From: Phycisphaerales bacterium | GTDB lineage: Bacteria > Planctomycetota > Phycisphaerae > Phycisphaerales > UBA1924 | Reading direction: 5' to 3' | Length of the DNA: 64,000 nt | Assembly: GCA_020849105.1 (NCBI GenBank) | Contig: JADLGW010000016.1 | Location: 1-64,000 of the forward strand | Shown here: in pieces, positions 17,332-26,007 of the stretch | How the letters are laid out: each line of letters starts with the position of its first letter | How positions within the stretch are numbered: position 1 is the stretch's first letter | Program-made: the position numbers and the translations under genes | The notes under the pieces: generated by a model | What the model saw: the letters and a program-made list of their open reading frames with translations, nothing else | Database searches by the model: none | Told to the model about the DNA's origin: nothing

Positions 17332-19913
17332 TCACGGACACCCCAGCGCGAACTTCGTCTGGAAGCACCCGAAGTCCGACAGGTTCCGGGCCCCATCACC
17401 ATTGCAGTCGGCGTACGGGTCGCCGAGCGCGAACTTCGTCTGGAAGCACCCGAAATCGGACAGGTTCATGGCCCCGTCCCGGTTGCAGTCCGGGTAGCAC
17501 TGCCGCTCGTACGCGCCCATGTCGGCCACGGCCGCGCCGCCGGCGCCCCCCGGCACGCCCGTCGCGGCCGCCCCCGGATAGTCCACGAAGCGCAGGGCGC
17601 CCGCCAGATCGAGGGTGATCCCCGCGGGGACGGCCGGGTTGCTCGCGGCGTCGAGCGCGGGGGAGCCGGCGCCCAGTTGGTAGTTGCCGGGGCCCACGAA
17701 AAGAGGATCCGCCGCCGAGTTCCCCATCCCGGCGTACCCGCCCTCGACGTTGCTGTAGGTGACGCTCGCGGCAGCGTTATTCAGGATCTGGCCGCCCGTG
17801 CTGGCGCGGACGATCGCACCGGCGACGGTGAGCACGCTCCCGCCGCCGAAGTCGGCGGTATTGGACATGCCGCCGCCGCGCCCCGGCGCGGCGGTGTTGC
17901 CGTAGAAGGTGCAGTTGTACACTCGGGTCCTGGCGATTTCGTCAGCGTTGATGCCCCCGCCGGAGTCGGCCGCGGCGTTGCCCTCGAAGACGCTGTTGAC
18001 GACCGTGACGTCGCACGCCACACCGCAACTTATCAGGCCGTAGTTGCCGATCGCGCCGGCGTAACCGCCGTCGGGGTCCAGGGCGTTCGCCCGGTTGTTG
18101 CGGAAGATGCAGCGGTCGATCAGGACGCTCACTCCCCGAAAGGCCTGGATCGCGCCCGACCACTCCAAGGCGGTGTTGTCCTCGAAGTGGCAGGCGGTGA
18201 TGACGGTGGGTCCGCCCGTGAGCTGCAGGTTGATGGCCCCGGCCTGGAAGGAGGTGTTGCCGCGGAAGGTGCACCCGGTAAGGGTGAGCGAGGAGCCGTA
18301 GGACTTGGTGATGGCGCCCCCCGCGCCGCCGCCGCTGGCGCTGAACGTGGTCCGGTTCCCCTCGAAGAACGAGCTCGACGCGGACAGGGACCCATTGTCG
18401 TAGGTCGCGACGCCCCCGCCCGCGGAGAGCGCCGAGCACTGCACCACACGGCAGTCGTTCACGGCCACGACGCTATCCCGGCTGTACAGCCCCCCCCCAT
18501 ACCGTTCCTGACCGGGCCGTCGGCGTTGCCGCCGCGGATCGTGAGGCCGTCGAGCGTGCACTGCGTGGCCAGCAGCGAGACGACGTGGTAACTGTTCTCC
18601 GTGTCGTTCACGAATCCGGGCTGGTCATCGCCCGCGAGGTCCCCGGAGAGCACCGTGACATACTGGCCCGGGTCGCGTGCCCCCGGGTTCGGCGCGCCGA
18701 AGCCGGCGTAGCCGCCCAGAACCATTGTGTTGTGCGCGGCAAAGGCCAGATTCCGGTTGCCGCTCCCCCGGTCGGGGCGGTACAGGCCCTGGGCGACACG
18801 GACTTCCTGGGTCTGGCCGATCTCGGTGAAGGCGAGGGCGTCCTGGAGGTCCGTGAGGGGCGAGGACCAGGAGAGCCCGTCACCCCCCGGGGGGGCGGAG
18901 TCGTCGACGTACACGACAGCCGGCGGGGTGACGCCGGTGAAGAAGCAGCGGACCGGGCGCGGGCTGGCCGCGGTGTCGCCGACGGCATTGGACGACGTGA
19001 CGCGCCAGAAGAACACCCGCCCGGCCGGGAGCGGCTGCGGATGCAGGTACTGGTTGCCGGCCTGGACGACGTCGATCTCCGGCGTCGTGAAGAGCGGGTT
19101 GTCATCGACCTGGAGGTGGTAGGTGTCCGCTCCGGCCGAAGCCCCCCACGCGAAGTCCGGCATCCACGCGGGGCCGAGCGCGACGCGGTGGCCGGGCGCC
19201 TGGAGCGCGAAGACCTTGGGCGGGCGCGGCGCCGGGTACAGACTTGTCAGCGCGTAGATGTCGCCATTGCTGAGGTACTCATAGTGGCCGAGGTGGTACT
19301 TCCACTCCGTGTAGGCCGGGAGCAGCGTGATCGTCTCGCTGCCGTCGCGGGAGGCTCCGATGCGCTGGTAGTGCATGACGGACTCGAAGTCGTACTCATC
19401 GTGCGTGCTCCCGGTGATATTGAAGGCGCCGGTGGTGCACATATTCGCGACGTTGACCTGGATATAGGAGTCGCGATCGGCGCGCTGCTGCTCGTGCCAA
19501 AGCCCCAGGGCATGACCGAGTTCGTGCATGATGACGCCCGGGGCCCACCACTCCCAGATGTTGACGACGCAGACCCCCCCGTTGGTCCCCACGCACGAGT
19601 TGTTCGAGGTGGGGTGGGCATTGAACAGGATGTAAGCGGCCTGGTTGGTGCGCGGGACGAAGTCCACGCCGCACACGGCCTCGATCGCGGTCATCGCGTC
19701 CACGGCCCGCTGCTGGTTCGTCGGGTTGACATTGCCGTTGAAGGCGTACGGGACGATGCCGCCGCCCCATGTGTTGGGTGCTGTGTTTCCGTCGGCGCAG
19801 TCGGCCACGCTGCACTCACCCCACGCGCGCACACCGGGGTGGTTGGAGTCATCCTGCGCGAACGCGAGCGGAGCGATAATGAGCGCGGCAACGGCGGACT
19901 TCCAGCGCTGCAT
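17332..19913 (-). CDS. Astacin-like zinc metalloprotease with beta-helix and GC-type dockerin (frameshifted)
   Basis: One gene appears split into two frames that meet at a run of nine G (minus strand) at 18490-18498. The upstream frame starts at 19913 behind GGGAG with a signal peptide (MQRWKSAVAALIIAPLAFAQ). It encodes an M12A-type protease with zinc motif HELGHALGLWHEQQR and Met-turn SVMHY, then a fibronectin-III-like segment, then the beginning of a right-handed beta-helix (VYVDDSAPPGGDGLSW). The downstream frame continues the helix (many NxxF, GGxI units), then a tandem dockerin ending FALGCP. A tract of seven or ten G would restore one protein of about 860 residues. It is exported; substrates are unknown. 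The frame break could be a sequencing error, phase variation or real damage. Confidence 0.82.
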
Positions 19914-20020
19914 GGCCATCTCCCAGTTCTTTGCACACCCCAACGAGGGCGGCCCCAACGGAGCCGCTCTCCCCTGATCGCGCGGGCCGCCGGGAGTACC
20001 GGGCAGTCCAGACGCACGTC

Positions 20021-20051
20021 ATTGTACCAAAGAACAAGAAAACAAATTCAA
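20021..20051 (-). promoter_or_regulatory. Promoter of the metalloprotease gene
   Basis: An AT-rich island upstream of 19913 contains, on the minus strand, TTGAAT (20046-20051) and TACAAT (20021-20026) separated by 19 bp. The predicted transcript has a leader of about 100 nt with a ribosome binding site, unlike the leaderless core genes. Confidence 0.5.
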
Positions 20052-20113
20052 ATCAGACAGGAAATACCCGACCGTCACCCGAACGTGCAGGGATAGAACC
20101 ATGCGTTCCTCGG

Positions 20114-20923
20114 CTAGGGGTACTCCTGCCGCGTGGGCCGCACCATGACGTTGTTCACATGGACGTGGCTCGGCTGACCAGTGATGAACAGGATGGTCCG
20201 GGCGACCTCTTCCGGGGTCAGGACCGGCGCGATCGAGTCCATGAACCGCCCGAAACTTTCGCGGTCGTAACCCGCGGCGTCCTGGAACTCGCTCGCCACG
20301 ATGCCGGGTTCAACGAGCGTGACGCGGACGCCTTTGGGACCGATGAGCCGGCGGAGCGACTCGGTCATCATGTGGACGCCCGCCTTGGCCGCCCCGTAGA
20401 ACGAACTGAACGGCGACACGTGCCGCCCGACGGTCGAGCCCAGCACCACGATGTCGCGCGGGCGGCGGATCCAGTCCTCGGGCGGCACGGAGGGCGCCGG
20501 CGGCTTGGGCGGTCCTTTCACGACCTCGACCGGCCCGGCCATGCGCTCGGCCGCGGCGCGCAGCAGGCGGGCCGCCGAGAGCAGGTTGACGCGGATCACG
20601 TCCTCCCACCGGGCCGGGTCGCTGTCGTACACGCTGCCGCGGAGGCCCCGCCCGGCGTTGACCACGACCAGGTCGGCCTCGCGGCCAAACCTGTCCCGGG
20701 CCGTGTCGAGCATTCGTTTCACGACGGCGTCGTCGGCCGCGTCCCCCGGCACGGCGGCGGCGCGGTCCGGGCCGATCTCGCGTACGAGGTGATCCAGGAG
20801 TTCGGCGCGGCGGGCGTTGACGATGACGCGGGCCCCGTCCCGGGCCAACGCCACCGCCACGGCGCGCCCGATCCCCGCGCTCGCGCCCGTCACCACCGCG
20901 ACCCGTCCCTCGTGCGTGCTCAT
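20114..20923 (-). CDS. Short-chain dehydrogenase/reductase
   Basis: A classical SDR of 269 residues: Rossmann motif TGASAGIG near the N-terminus, NAGRG at the fourth strand, and catalytic Ser and YGAAKAG (Tyr-x3-Lys) in the middle. It should use NAD(P)H to oxidise or reduce a small hydroxyl/keto substrate in the cytoplasm; the substrate cannot be told. A Pro-rich insert (KGPPKPPAPSVPPEDW) sits before the catalytic strand. The start at 20923 overlaps the stop of the permease gene (ATGA), so the two form an operon and may handle the same compound. The frame is open far upstream, but that part is antisense-type GC-rich noise. Confidence 0.92.
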   Translation of the reverse strand: MSTHEGRVAVVTGASAGIGRAVAVALARDGARVIVNARRAELLDHLVREIGPDRAAAVPGDAADDAVVKRMLDTARDRFGREADLVVVNAGRGLRGSVYDSDPARWEDVIRVNLLSAARLLRAAAERMAGPVEVVKGPPKPPAPSVPPEDWIRRPRDIVVLGSTVGRHVSPFSSFYGAAKAGVHMMTESLRRLIGPKGVRVTLVEPGIVASEFQDAAGYDRESFGRFMDSIAPVLTPEEVARTILFITGQPSHVHVNNVMVRPTRQEYP

Positions 20924-22287
20924 GAGGCGATGGTACTCGCCTCCGGCCGCGGCCTCGTCCACCGGTCCCACACGAAGTACACCGGGAAGCCCCCGGCCAG
21001 CCCGACCAGCCACTTCCATGTGTCGCCGGGGTTGTCGTAGATCGTCAGCACGGTCATGGCCGCGGCGGAGAGCACGAAGATGGCCGGGATGACCGGGTAC
21101 CCCCAGCAGCGGTAGGCACGGGCGGCGCCGGGGCGGCGCCGGCGTTCGATAAAGATCACGGAGCCGGCGAGGCCGTAGAAGATCCACATGGTGAAGACAA
21201 AGCCGCCGGCGAGTTGCTCGAACCTGCCGTAGTACCAGACGGCGGCGCAGGACAGGGCGCACTGAACCCACAGCGACACCGCCGGGGTTCCGAAGCGCGG
21301 GCTGACGCGCCCGAGCCCGCGGAACAGCAGGCCGTCGCGAGCCTGGGCGTAGGTGACGCGGGCCCCCGTGATGATCGCGCCGTGGGTGGACCCGATCGTG
21401 GCGATGATGACGACGAGGGCGATGAGCGTGCCGCCGGCCGGCCCGATGAGCGCTTCCATGACGGGAGTCGCGACGTAATCCGTGCCGCGCATGGCCGTGA
21501 GCGGGATCATCCAGATGTACACGGCGTTGACCGCGGTGTACAGCCCGATAAGGAACACCGTACCGACGACGTAGATCCGGGGAATCTGCCGGCCGGGTTC
21601 GCGCACCTCCCCCGCAATGGCCCCGACGTCCGACCACCCGTCAAAGGTCCAGAGGACGCTCGCCATGATCGGGGCCAGGGCGAGCAGCCACCCTGTGCCG
21701 TGCTCCACGGGGGTGAAGTTGGCCGCATCTCCCCGGCCCATCGCCACGGCCAGCACGACGATGCCAATCAGGGCCGCCACCTTGATCGAGGTCAGGACCC
21801 CGGCGACACCGCTGCCCAGGCGCAGACCCATCGCGTTGATCGCGGTCAGGACGACCAGCACAATGCTCGTGGTCACGGCGTTCGCCACCGGGTCGCCCGC
21901 CGCGTAGCCCAGGAACCGCTCGTTGAACTGCCCGGCGAAGATGATGGCGATGCCCGCGGCGGCGAACGGCTTGGCGAGCAACAGGTAGGACCACCCGAAG
22001 ACGAAGGCGATGGCGCGGCCGTAGCCTTCGCGCAGGAAGACGTAGACGCCGCCGGATTCCGGGTGGAGCACGGCGAGTTCCGCGTATGTGAATGCGCCGA
22101 AGAGCGAGAGCACGCCGCCCACCACCCACAGGCCGAGGATCAGGAGCGCGTTGCCGGAGTGCTGGGCGATCTCACCCGGGGTGCGGAAGATGCCGCTGCC
22201 GATGACGATCCCGACCATGACGGCCGAGGCGCCCCAGAAGCCGATGGTGCGCTGCAGGTCGGGAGGGCGGGGGCCCGGTGTCGTCAT
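20920..22287 (-). CDS. APC-superfamily amino acid permease
   Basis: The 455-residue inner-membrane protein has twelve predicted hydrophobic segments and the APC-family start motif (VGIVIGSGIFRTPGEIAQ), then GGVLSLFGAFTYAELA and PESGGVYVFLREGYG. These match amino acid/polyamine exchangers of the LAT-like group. FDGWSDVGAIAGEV is another typical segment of transmembrane helix 6. It imports or exchanges an amino acid or amine; specificity is not visible. The start at 22287 lies 7 nt behind TACCCT. It is the first gene of a two-gene operon with the SDR and divergent from the STAS gene. Confidence 0.92.
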   Translation of the reverse strand: MTTPGPRPPDLQRTIGFWGASAVMVGIVIGSGIFRTPGEIAQHSGNALLILGLWVVGGVLSLFGAFTYAELAVLHPESGGVYVFLREGYGRAIAFVFGWSYLLLAKPFAAAGIAIIFAGQFNERFLGYAAGDPVANAVTTSIVLVVLTAINAMGLRLGSGVAGVLTSIKVAALIGIVVLAVAMGRGDAANFTPVEHGTGWLLALAPIMASVLWTFDGWSDVGAIAGEVREPGRQIPRIYVVGTVFLIGLYTAVNAVYIWMIPLTAMRGTDYVATPVMEALIGPAGGTLIALVVIIATIGSTHGAIITGARVTYAQARDGLLFRGLGRVSPRFGTPAVSLWVQCALSCAAVWYYGRFEQLAGGFVFTMWIFYGLAGSVIFIERRRRPGAARAYRCWGYPVIPAIFVLSAAAMTVLTIYDNPGDTWKWLVGLAGGFPVYFVWDRWTRPRPEASTIAS

Positions 22288-22294
22288 CGAGCGG

Positions 22295-22300
22295 AGGGTA
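22295..22300 (-). promoter_or_regulatory. -10 box for the APC permease gene, leaderless geometry
   Basis: TACCCT on the minus strand lies 7 nt before the ATG at 22287. Confidence 0.45.
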
Positions 22301-22374
22301 CCGGGCGGGGAGGCTGCACGGAGCCGCCGGCCCCGACAGCCTCCGACGCCGCGTTGCGCACCCGCTGTTTCTGC

Positions 22375-22380
22375 TACGCT
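22375..22380 (+). promoter_or_regulatory. -10 box for the STAS gene, leaderless geometry
   Basis: TACGCT lies 8 nt before the ATG at 22389; no Shine-Dalgarno sequence is present. Confidence 0.45.
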
Positions 22381-22388
22381 GAGCGGGC

Positions 22389-22742
22389 ATGGCCACCGAA
22401 TGGTCCGATCGCATCGCTATCGCGGAACTCCAGGATGAGCCGGGGCTCTCCGAGGAACTCACGCAACTCATCGCCCGCGTGGAGGCGTCCGGCGATCCAC
22501 CGCACGTTGTCCTCAACTTCGCGGGCGTGACCTATCTGAACTCGTCCAACATCGCCCAACTCCTCAAACTCCGGCAGGAGTTGGGGCGGCACGCGCGGAA
22601 ACTCCGCTTCTGCTCCGTGGGCGACCAGGTCTGGTCCGTTCTGCTCGTGACCGGGCTGGACAAGATCTTCACGTTCGCGGCGGACCCGATGACCGCGCTC
22701 GCCGGCCTCCAGATTGAGGATGCCGAGGGCGGTGAGGCCTGA
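22389..22742 (+). CDS. STAS-domain anti-sigma factor antagonist-like protein
   Basis: This 117-residue protein consists of a single STAS domain. The core VVLNFAGVTYLNSSNIAQLL carries the Ser pair at the position phosphorylated in SpoIIAA/RsbV proteins, and VTGLDKIFTFAADPMTAL matches the C-terminal helix. Such proteins act in partner-switching circuits with a kinase anti-sigma factor and a PP2C/SpoIIE phosphatase. A SpoIIE-type phosphatase is encoded 25 kb away (47340-48305), but no kinase partner lies in the window. It is convergent with the rhodanese lipoprotein gene, with a 3-bp gap. Confidence 0.88.
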   Translation: MATEWSDRIAIAELQDEPGLSEELTQLIARVEASGDPPHVVLNFAGVTYLNSSNIAQLLKLRQELGRHARKLRFCSVGDQVWSVLLVTGLDKIFTFAADPMTALAGLQIEDAEGGEA

Positions 22743-22745
22743 CGT

Positions 22746-23216
22746 TCAGGAGCCCTGCGGGGGCACACCCTTCTCCAGCGGCAGACCTCGGTCCGTCCAT
22801 TCCTTGATGCCACCGACAAACAGCCGGACCCTCTCGTAGCCCAGCAGGAGCAGCCGCTTGGCCATTGCCGGGGCCAGCGGGCTGCCGGGATCGTCGCCGT
22901 ACACGACGATCGTCTCGAAATCCTTCATCGCCGGGTCCAGCCCGAGGTCTTTCTGCTCCAGCGGGGGCAGATCCCGGCGCATCGCCCTGGGGAGGTGTCC
23001 AGCCTGAAACTCCGGCTGCGGCCGCGGATCCACGAGCAGGAGGGCCCGGGGCTGGGCCTTTGCCCGGTTGACCAAGAGTTGAAGTTCGCCGAGGCTGATG
23101 GGTTCCAGGCTCTTGTCGGAAACGTGGGTGTTGCAGCCGCCCGCAAGCAGCGCGAATCCCAACACAAGCAGAACAACAAACCTGCCGGGCATGAGGCGGT
23201 ATAAAGTTGTCGGCAT
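22746..23216 (-). CDS. Rhodanese-domain lipoprotein
   Basis: The start at 23216 was chosen because TATAGT stands 6 nt upstream; ATG 23192 is the alternative. The N-terminus is a lipoprotein signal with lipobox LAGGC, so the protein is envelope-anchored. The remainder is a rhodanese fold: LLVDPRPQPEFQAGHLPRA (entry strand), VVYGDDPGSPLAPAMAKRLL at the position of the active-site loop, and GGIKEWTDRGLPLEKG. The usual catalytic Cys of the loop (CxxG) is replaced by Asp (YGDDPGS), so it may be a catalytically inactive rhodanese that binds a partner. It is divergent from a DsbD-like gene with an intergenic gap of only 41 bp. Confidence 0.85.
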   Translation of the reverse strand: MPTTLYRLMPGRFVVLLVLGFALLAGGCNTHVSDKSLEPISLGELQLLVNRAKAQPRALLLVDPRPQPEFQAGHLPRAMRRDLPPLEQKDLGLDPAMKDFETIVVYGDDPGSPLAPAMAKRLLLLGYERVRLFVGGIKEWTDRGLPLEKGVPPQGS

Positions 23217-23222
23217 CACGGG

Positions 23223-23228
23223 ACTATA
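23223..23228 (-). promoter_or_regulatory. -10 box for the rhodanese lipoprotein gene, leaderless geometry
   Basis: TATAGT on the minus strand lies 6 nt before the ATG at 23216. Confidence 0.5.
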
Positions 23229-23257
23229 CCGGGACATGTCGGTAGGAGGCGGGCGCG

Positions 23258-24100
23258 GTGCGGGCATCGATTCTCATGGCGACGACGGCGGTGGTCGGGT
23301 CGGTCGGCGTCGCGGTGATGGCCCAGCCCGGAGGGCAGGTTGGCCATGCCACGGTCCGGCTCTGGTCTCCGATGGGCCCCCTTGTCGCCGGGCGGACTGG
23401 GATACTCGTCCTCGATTTCAAGATTGACGAAGGTTGGCACCTGTACTGGGATGGGCTGAACGACTCCGGATTCCCGCCGGAGATCGAATGGAAACTGCCC
23501 CCCGGGTTCGAACTGGCGGGACCTGTCCAGTGGCCTGCACCCGTGCGGCATGTATCACCGGGGCCGATCGTCGATCACATCTACGAGAAGCGTGTGATGC
23601 TGATGGCACCAATACGGGTTCCGAAGAACGCCGTGGGGACCGCGCAGATTGGGGCTGACCTGAAGTGGCTGGTCTGCAAGGACGTCTGCCTTCCCGGGGA
23701 CGCACACCTGGTGGATACAGTCCAGGTCGTCGCTGCATCCGACCCTGCGGATACCCCGCCCCCGCGCGAGCCGGCCGAGTACACGGCATTCCGGGCGCGA
23801 GTTCCTGTACCCGTTCCCAAGGATGCGGGGGTCGAGGCCCGGGTCGGCGGCGATGCCGCGGACATCCGCGTGCCGGGGGCGACGAGGATCACGTTCTACC
23901 CGCTCGCGGCGTGCACACCGCCGGCGGACATCATCAACGAGGGCTCGATCAACGGCCGGCACCTCCACCTGGCGCTGGTCCCCAAGCCGGGCGAGGAGCC
24001 GCGCTTGGCCGGAGTGCTCGAGGTCGTGCTGGGTAGTGAGCCGGCACCGAGGTTCTGGTCCATCGATACCTCGCTGGCGGGCTCAGGCGAACAGAAGTAG
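23258..24100 (+). CDS. Periplasmic DsbD N-terminal-domain-like protein
   Basis: The GTG at 23258 follows AGGAGG at good distance, and the first ~22 residues are a signal peptide (ATTAVVGSVGVAVMAQ). The mature protein starts with the DsbD alpha-domain pattern: GWHLYWDGLNDSGFPPEIEW, then LKWLVCKDVCLPGDA with the two redox cysteines of that domain. It ends without the membrane and thioredoxin parts of a full DsbD. It is therefore a stand-alone periplasmic disulfide-interchange module of 280 residues. The next gene, 79 bp downstream, encodes a secreted thioredoxin-like redoxin. The pair probably works in oxidative or thiol chemistry in the periplasm. Confidence 0.82.
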   Translation: MRASILMATTAVVGSVGVAVMAQPGGQVGHATVRLWSPMGPLVAGRTGILVLDFKIDEGWHLYWDGLNDSGFPPEIEWKLPPGFELAGPVQWPAPVRHVSPGPIVDHIYEKRVMLMAPIRVPKNAVGTAQIGADLKWLVCKDVCLPGDAHLVDTVQVVAASDPADTPPPREPAEYTAFRARVPVPVPKDAGVEARVGGDAADIRVPGATRITFYPLAACTPPADIINEGSINGRHLHLALVPKPGEEPRLAGVLEVVLGSEPAPRFWSIDTSLAGSGEQK

Positions 24101-24179
24101 CGTCGTGGTGCGCGGCCGTCGTGCGGCCGCGAGGGTTGGATACACATGGTCCCCACGGGGACGAACGGAGAATCGAGTC

Positions 24180-24806
24180 ATGATGAACCGCAGGAACGTG
24201 TTCGGCGCGCTGGCCCTGGCGCTGGCGATGTCGATGCCGGCCATGGCGCAGATGGGCGCCGAGCAGCCGGCCAAGCCGCGGGAGACGCAGGCCGCCAAGG
24301 CGAAGGTGGGCGAGGCGGCCCCCGCGTTCGAGGCCAAGGACCTGGACGGCAAGCCCGTCAAACTGTCCGACTTCAAGGGGAAGGTCGTCGTTCTCGAGTG
24401 GTTCAACCCCGGTTGCCCGGTGGTCCAGATGCACTACAAGAACGACACGATGAACAGGTCGATCTCGAAGTTCGAGGGCAAGAACGTGGTGTGGGTCCGC
24501 GTCGCCACGGGGAACAGCGCCGATGACGAGGCCAACAACAAGGCCCGTGACAACTGGCACATCAAGACGCCCATCGTGATGGACGGCTCGGGCGCCATCG
24601 CCAAGGCCTACGGCGCGAAGACGACGCCGCACTGCTTCGTGATCGACACCAACGGGACGCTGGTGTACGCCGGGGCGGTTGACAACGGGAACCCGGGCAA
24701 GGTCGGCGACGTCAACTACGTCGAGAAGGCCGTCTACCAGACCCTCGCGGGAGAGACCATCACGACGGCGGAGACCAAGGCCTACGGCTGCGCCGTGAAG
24801 TATTGA
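24180..24806 (+). CDS. Secreted thioredoxin-like redoxin (AhpC/TSA type)
   Basis: The ATG pair at 24180/24183 follows CGGAG and opens a signal peptide (to AMAQ). The mature part is a redoxin fold: KVGEAAPAFEAKDLDGKPVK, then VVVLEWFNPGCPVVQMHY with a single cysteine where TlpA-like proteins have CxxC, then TTPHCFVID containing the cis-Pro, and a C-terminal YGCAVKY. The single active Cys plus a distal Cys suggests a peroxiredoxin-like or resolving-Cys mechanism, with no simple CxxC oxidoreductase site. The 208-residue protein is periplasmic. It follows the DsbD-N-like gene and is ended by a strong terminator. Confidence 0.88.
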   Translation: MMNRRNVFGALALALAMSMPAMAQMGAEQPAKPRETQAAKAKVGEAAPAFEAKDLDGKPVKLSDFKGKVVVLEWFNPGCPVVQMHYKNDTMNRSISKFEGKNVVWVRVATGNSADDEANNKARDNWHIKTPIVMDGSGAIAKAYGAKTTPHCFVIDTNGTLVYAGAVDNGNPGKVGDVNYVEKAVYQTLAGETITTAETKAYGCAVKY

Positions 24807-24828
24807 GCGAAGGACCGATGGAGCAGAA

Positions 24829-24863
24829 CCGGCCCCGGGACACCGGGGCCGTTCTCATTTTTT
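24829..24863 (+). terminator. Rho-independent terminator
   Basis: Arms CGGCCCCGG and CCGGGGCCG around a 4-nt loop are followed by TTCTCATTTTTT. It serves the redoxin gene and overlaps the 3' end of the convergent cyclophilin gene, whose stop codon lies inside it. Confidence 0.85.
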
Positions 24864-25529
24864 CGCGGCGGTTTGAGCCCGGCGCACGGACGTGATGACC
24901 ACCGGGGTCACGGGCACGTTGGCCATGCTGCCGTCGGTGACGCCGCCGACTTCCCGCGGCGAGGTCGGCATGTGGCGGATCCGGTCCACCACGTCCATGC
25001 CATCGGCCACCCACCCGAAGACCGCGTACCCGGCGTTGCCGGTCTGTTCCCGGCCGGTGTCGAGTTTCGGGTTGTCCTGGACGTTGATATAGAACTCGCG
25101 CGTCGCGGTGTCGGGCCCCGCGTCCCGCGCCATCGCGATCGTTCCACGGGTGTTCTTCATCCCGTTCCGCCACTCATTCCTGATCGGTTGGTCCTTTCGC
25201 CCCGCCGCCGCATCCGCCTTCGCCCGTTCATGCAGGTCCGGTGTCCAGCCGCCGCCCTGGATCACGAAGCCCTCCACCACGCGGTGGAAGGTCGTGCCGT
25301 CATAAGCACCGCGGTCGGCGTACTTCAGGAAGTTCGCGACCGTGATCGGAGCGCGGTCGGGATCCAGTTCGATCTTGATTTCGCCCTCGCTCGTGGACAT
25401 CACGATGTGGATGCAGCCGCCCTGCTCCTCGGCCTCGGCCCGGCCCGCGTGGTGGCAGGCGGTGAGCGCCCCGATCGTCCCGACCAGCGCGAGCATCATC
25501 AACGTCGTCCGCGGCATCTGGACCTCCAT
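24855..25529 (-). CDS. Cyclophilin-type peptidyl-prolyl isomerase, lipoprotein
   Basis: A secreted PPIase that speeds proline isomerisation in the envelope. The signal ends at lipobox LTAC, so it is probably lipid-anchored. The cyclophilin core shows GEIKIELDPDRAPITVANFL, the catalytic Arg segment YDGTTFHRVVEGFVIQGGG, REFYINVQDNPKLD and YAVFGWVADGMDVVDRI. The 224-residue length is normal. Two starts are plausible: ATG 25529 lies 7 nt after a TACACT -10 box (leaderless), and ATG 25517 has GGAGG five nt upstream. Both give a complete signal peptide. The gene is convergent with the redoxin gene. Confidence 0.93.
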   Translation of the reverse strand: MEVQMPRTTLMMLALVGTIGALTACHHAGRAEAEEQGGCIHIVMSTSEGEIKIELDPDRAPITVANFLKYADRGAYDGTTFHRVVEGFVIQGGGWTPDLHERAKADAAAGRKDQPIRNEWRNGMKNTRGTIAMARDAGPDTATREFYINVQDNPKLDTGREQTGNAGYAVFGWVADGMDVVDRIRHMPTSPREVGGVTDGSMANVPVTPVVITSVRRAQTAAKK

Positions 25530-25536
25530 GGCCGCG

Positions 25537-25542
25537 AGTGTA
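25537..25542 (-). promoter_or_regulatory. -10 box for the cyclophilin gene
   Basis: TACACT on the minus strand lies 7 nt before ATG 25529. If it is used, the GGAGG before ATG 25517 would lie inside the coding sequence. Confidence 0.45.
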
Positions 25543-25583
25543 CCGGGTCTGCCCCGCGGTGGCGGGGGCCCGGTGAGGGGTGG

Positions 25584-25589
25584 TACGCT
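25584..25589 (+). promoter_or_regulatory. -10 box for the small membrane gene
   Basis: TACGCT lies 8 nt before the GTG at 25598, leaderless geometry. Confidence 0.4.
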
Positions 25590-25597
25590 CGCGCCGC

Positions 25598-26007
25598 GTG
25601 CATCCCTCCCCCATTACCCCGCGTCTGCGCCTCCGCCGCGTATTCCTCCGCGCGGCGATCGCCTCGTTGGTGGTGGGCGGCGTCATCGCCGTGGCGGCAC
25701 TGCTCCTGAATCGATTCAACGACCAGACCGGGCGCATTCTCCTGACGCTGGCCGCACTCGCCTTCCACTGACGGCGTCGCCATGGTGCTGCTGGGGCGGA
25801 TGGACTTGGGCCGATCGGGTCAGCATCTGGGGGCACCGGTGGAGGCACGGCGAGGGGCTCTTCACGCTGCTGTTCCTCTGCGGTGCTGTGCTGCTGGCCC
25901 GGCCGGGCGCCCGGATCGTTGAGGCCCGCAAGGGACCGCCCGCGCTGGGCTGGGCCACCGTCGCCGCCGTACAACTTCACCCCGCGGTACTGCGGGTTGG
26001 GTGCTAG
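25598..26007 (+). pseudogene. Small membrane protein gene, frameshifted
   Basis: A GTG at 25598 opens a frame with one strong transmembrane segment (VFLRAAIASLVVGGVIAVAA) and RFNDQTGRILLTLAALAFH, ending at 25771. A second frame then continues with membrane-like sequence (GEGLFTLLFLCGAVLLARPG) and stops at 26007. The composition fits one ~135-residue membrane protein broken by a frameshift near 25775-25800. If only the first part is made, it would be a 57-residue single-span protein. The end overlaps the stop region of the convergent dockerin gene by 4 bp. I recognise no family. Confidence 0.45.

Noticed and set aside
20920-21637. N-terminal extension of the SDR by about 238 residues
   Set aside because: The extension overlaps the APC permease in another frame and is Arg/His-rich; the SDR fold begins at the ATG at 20923.
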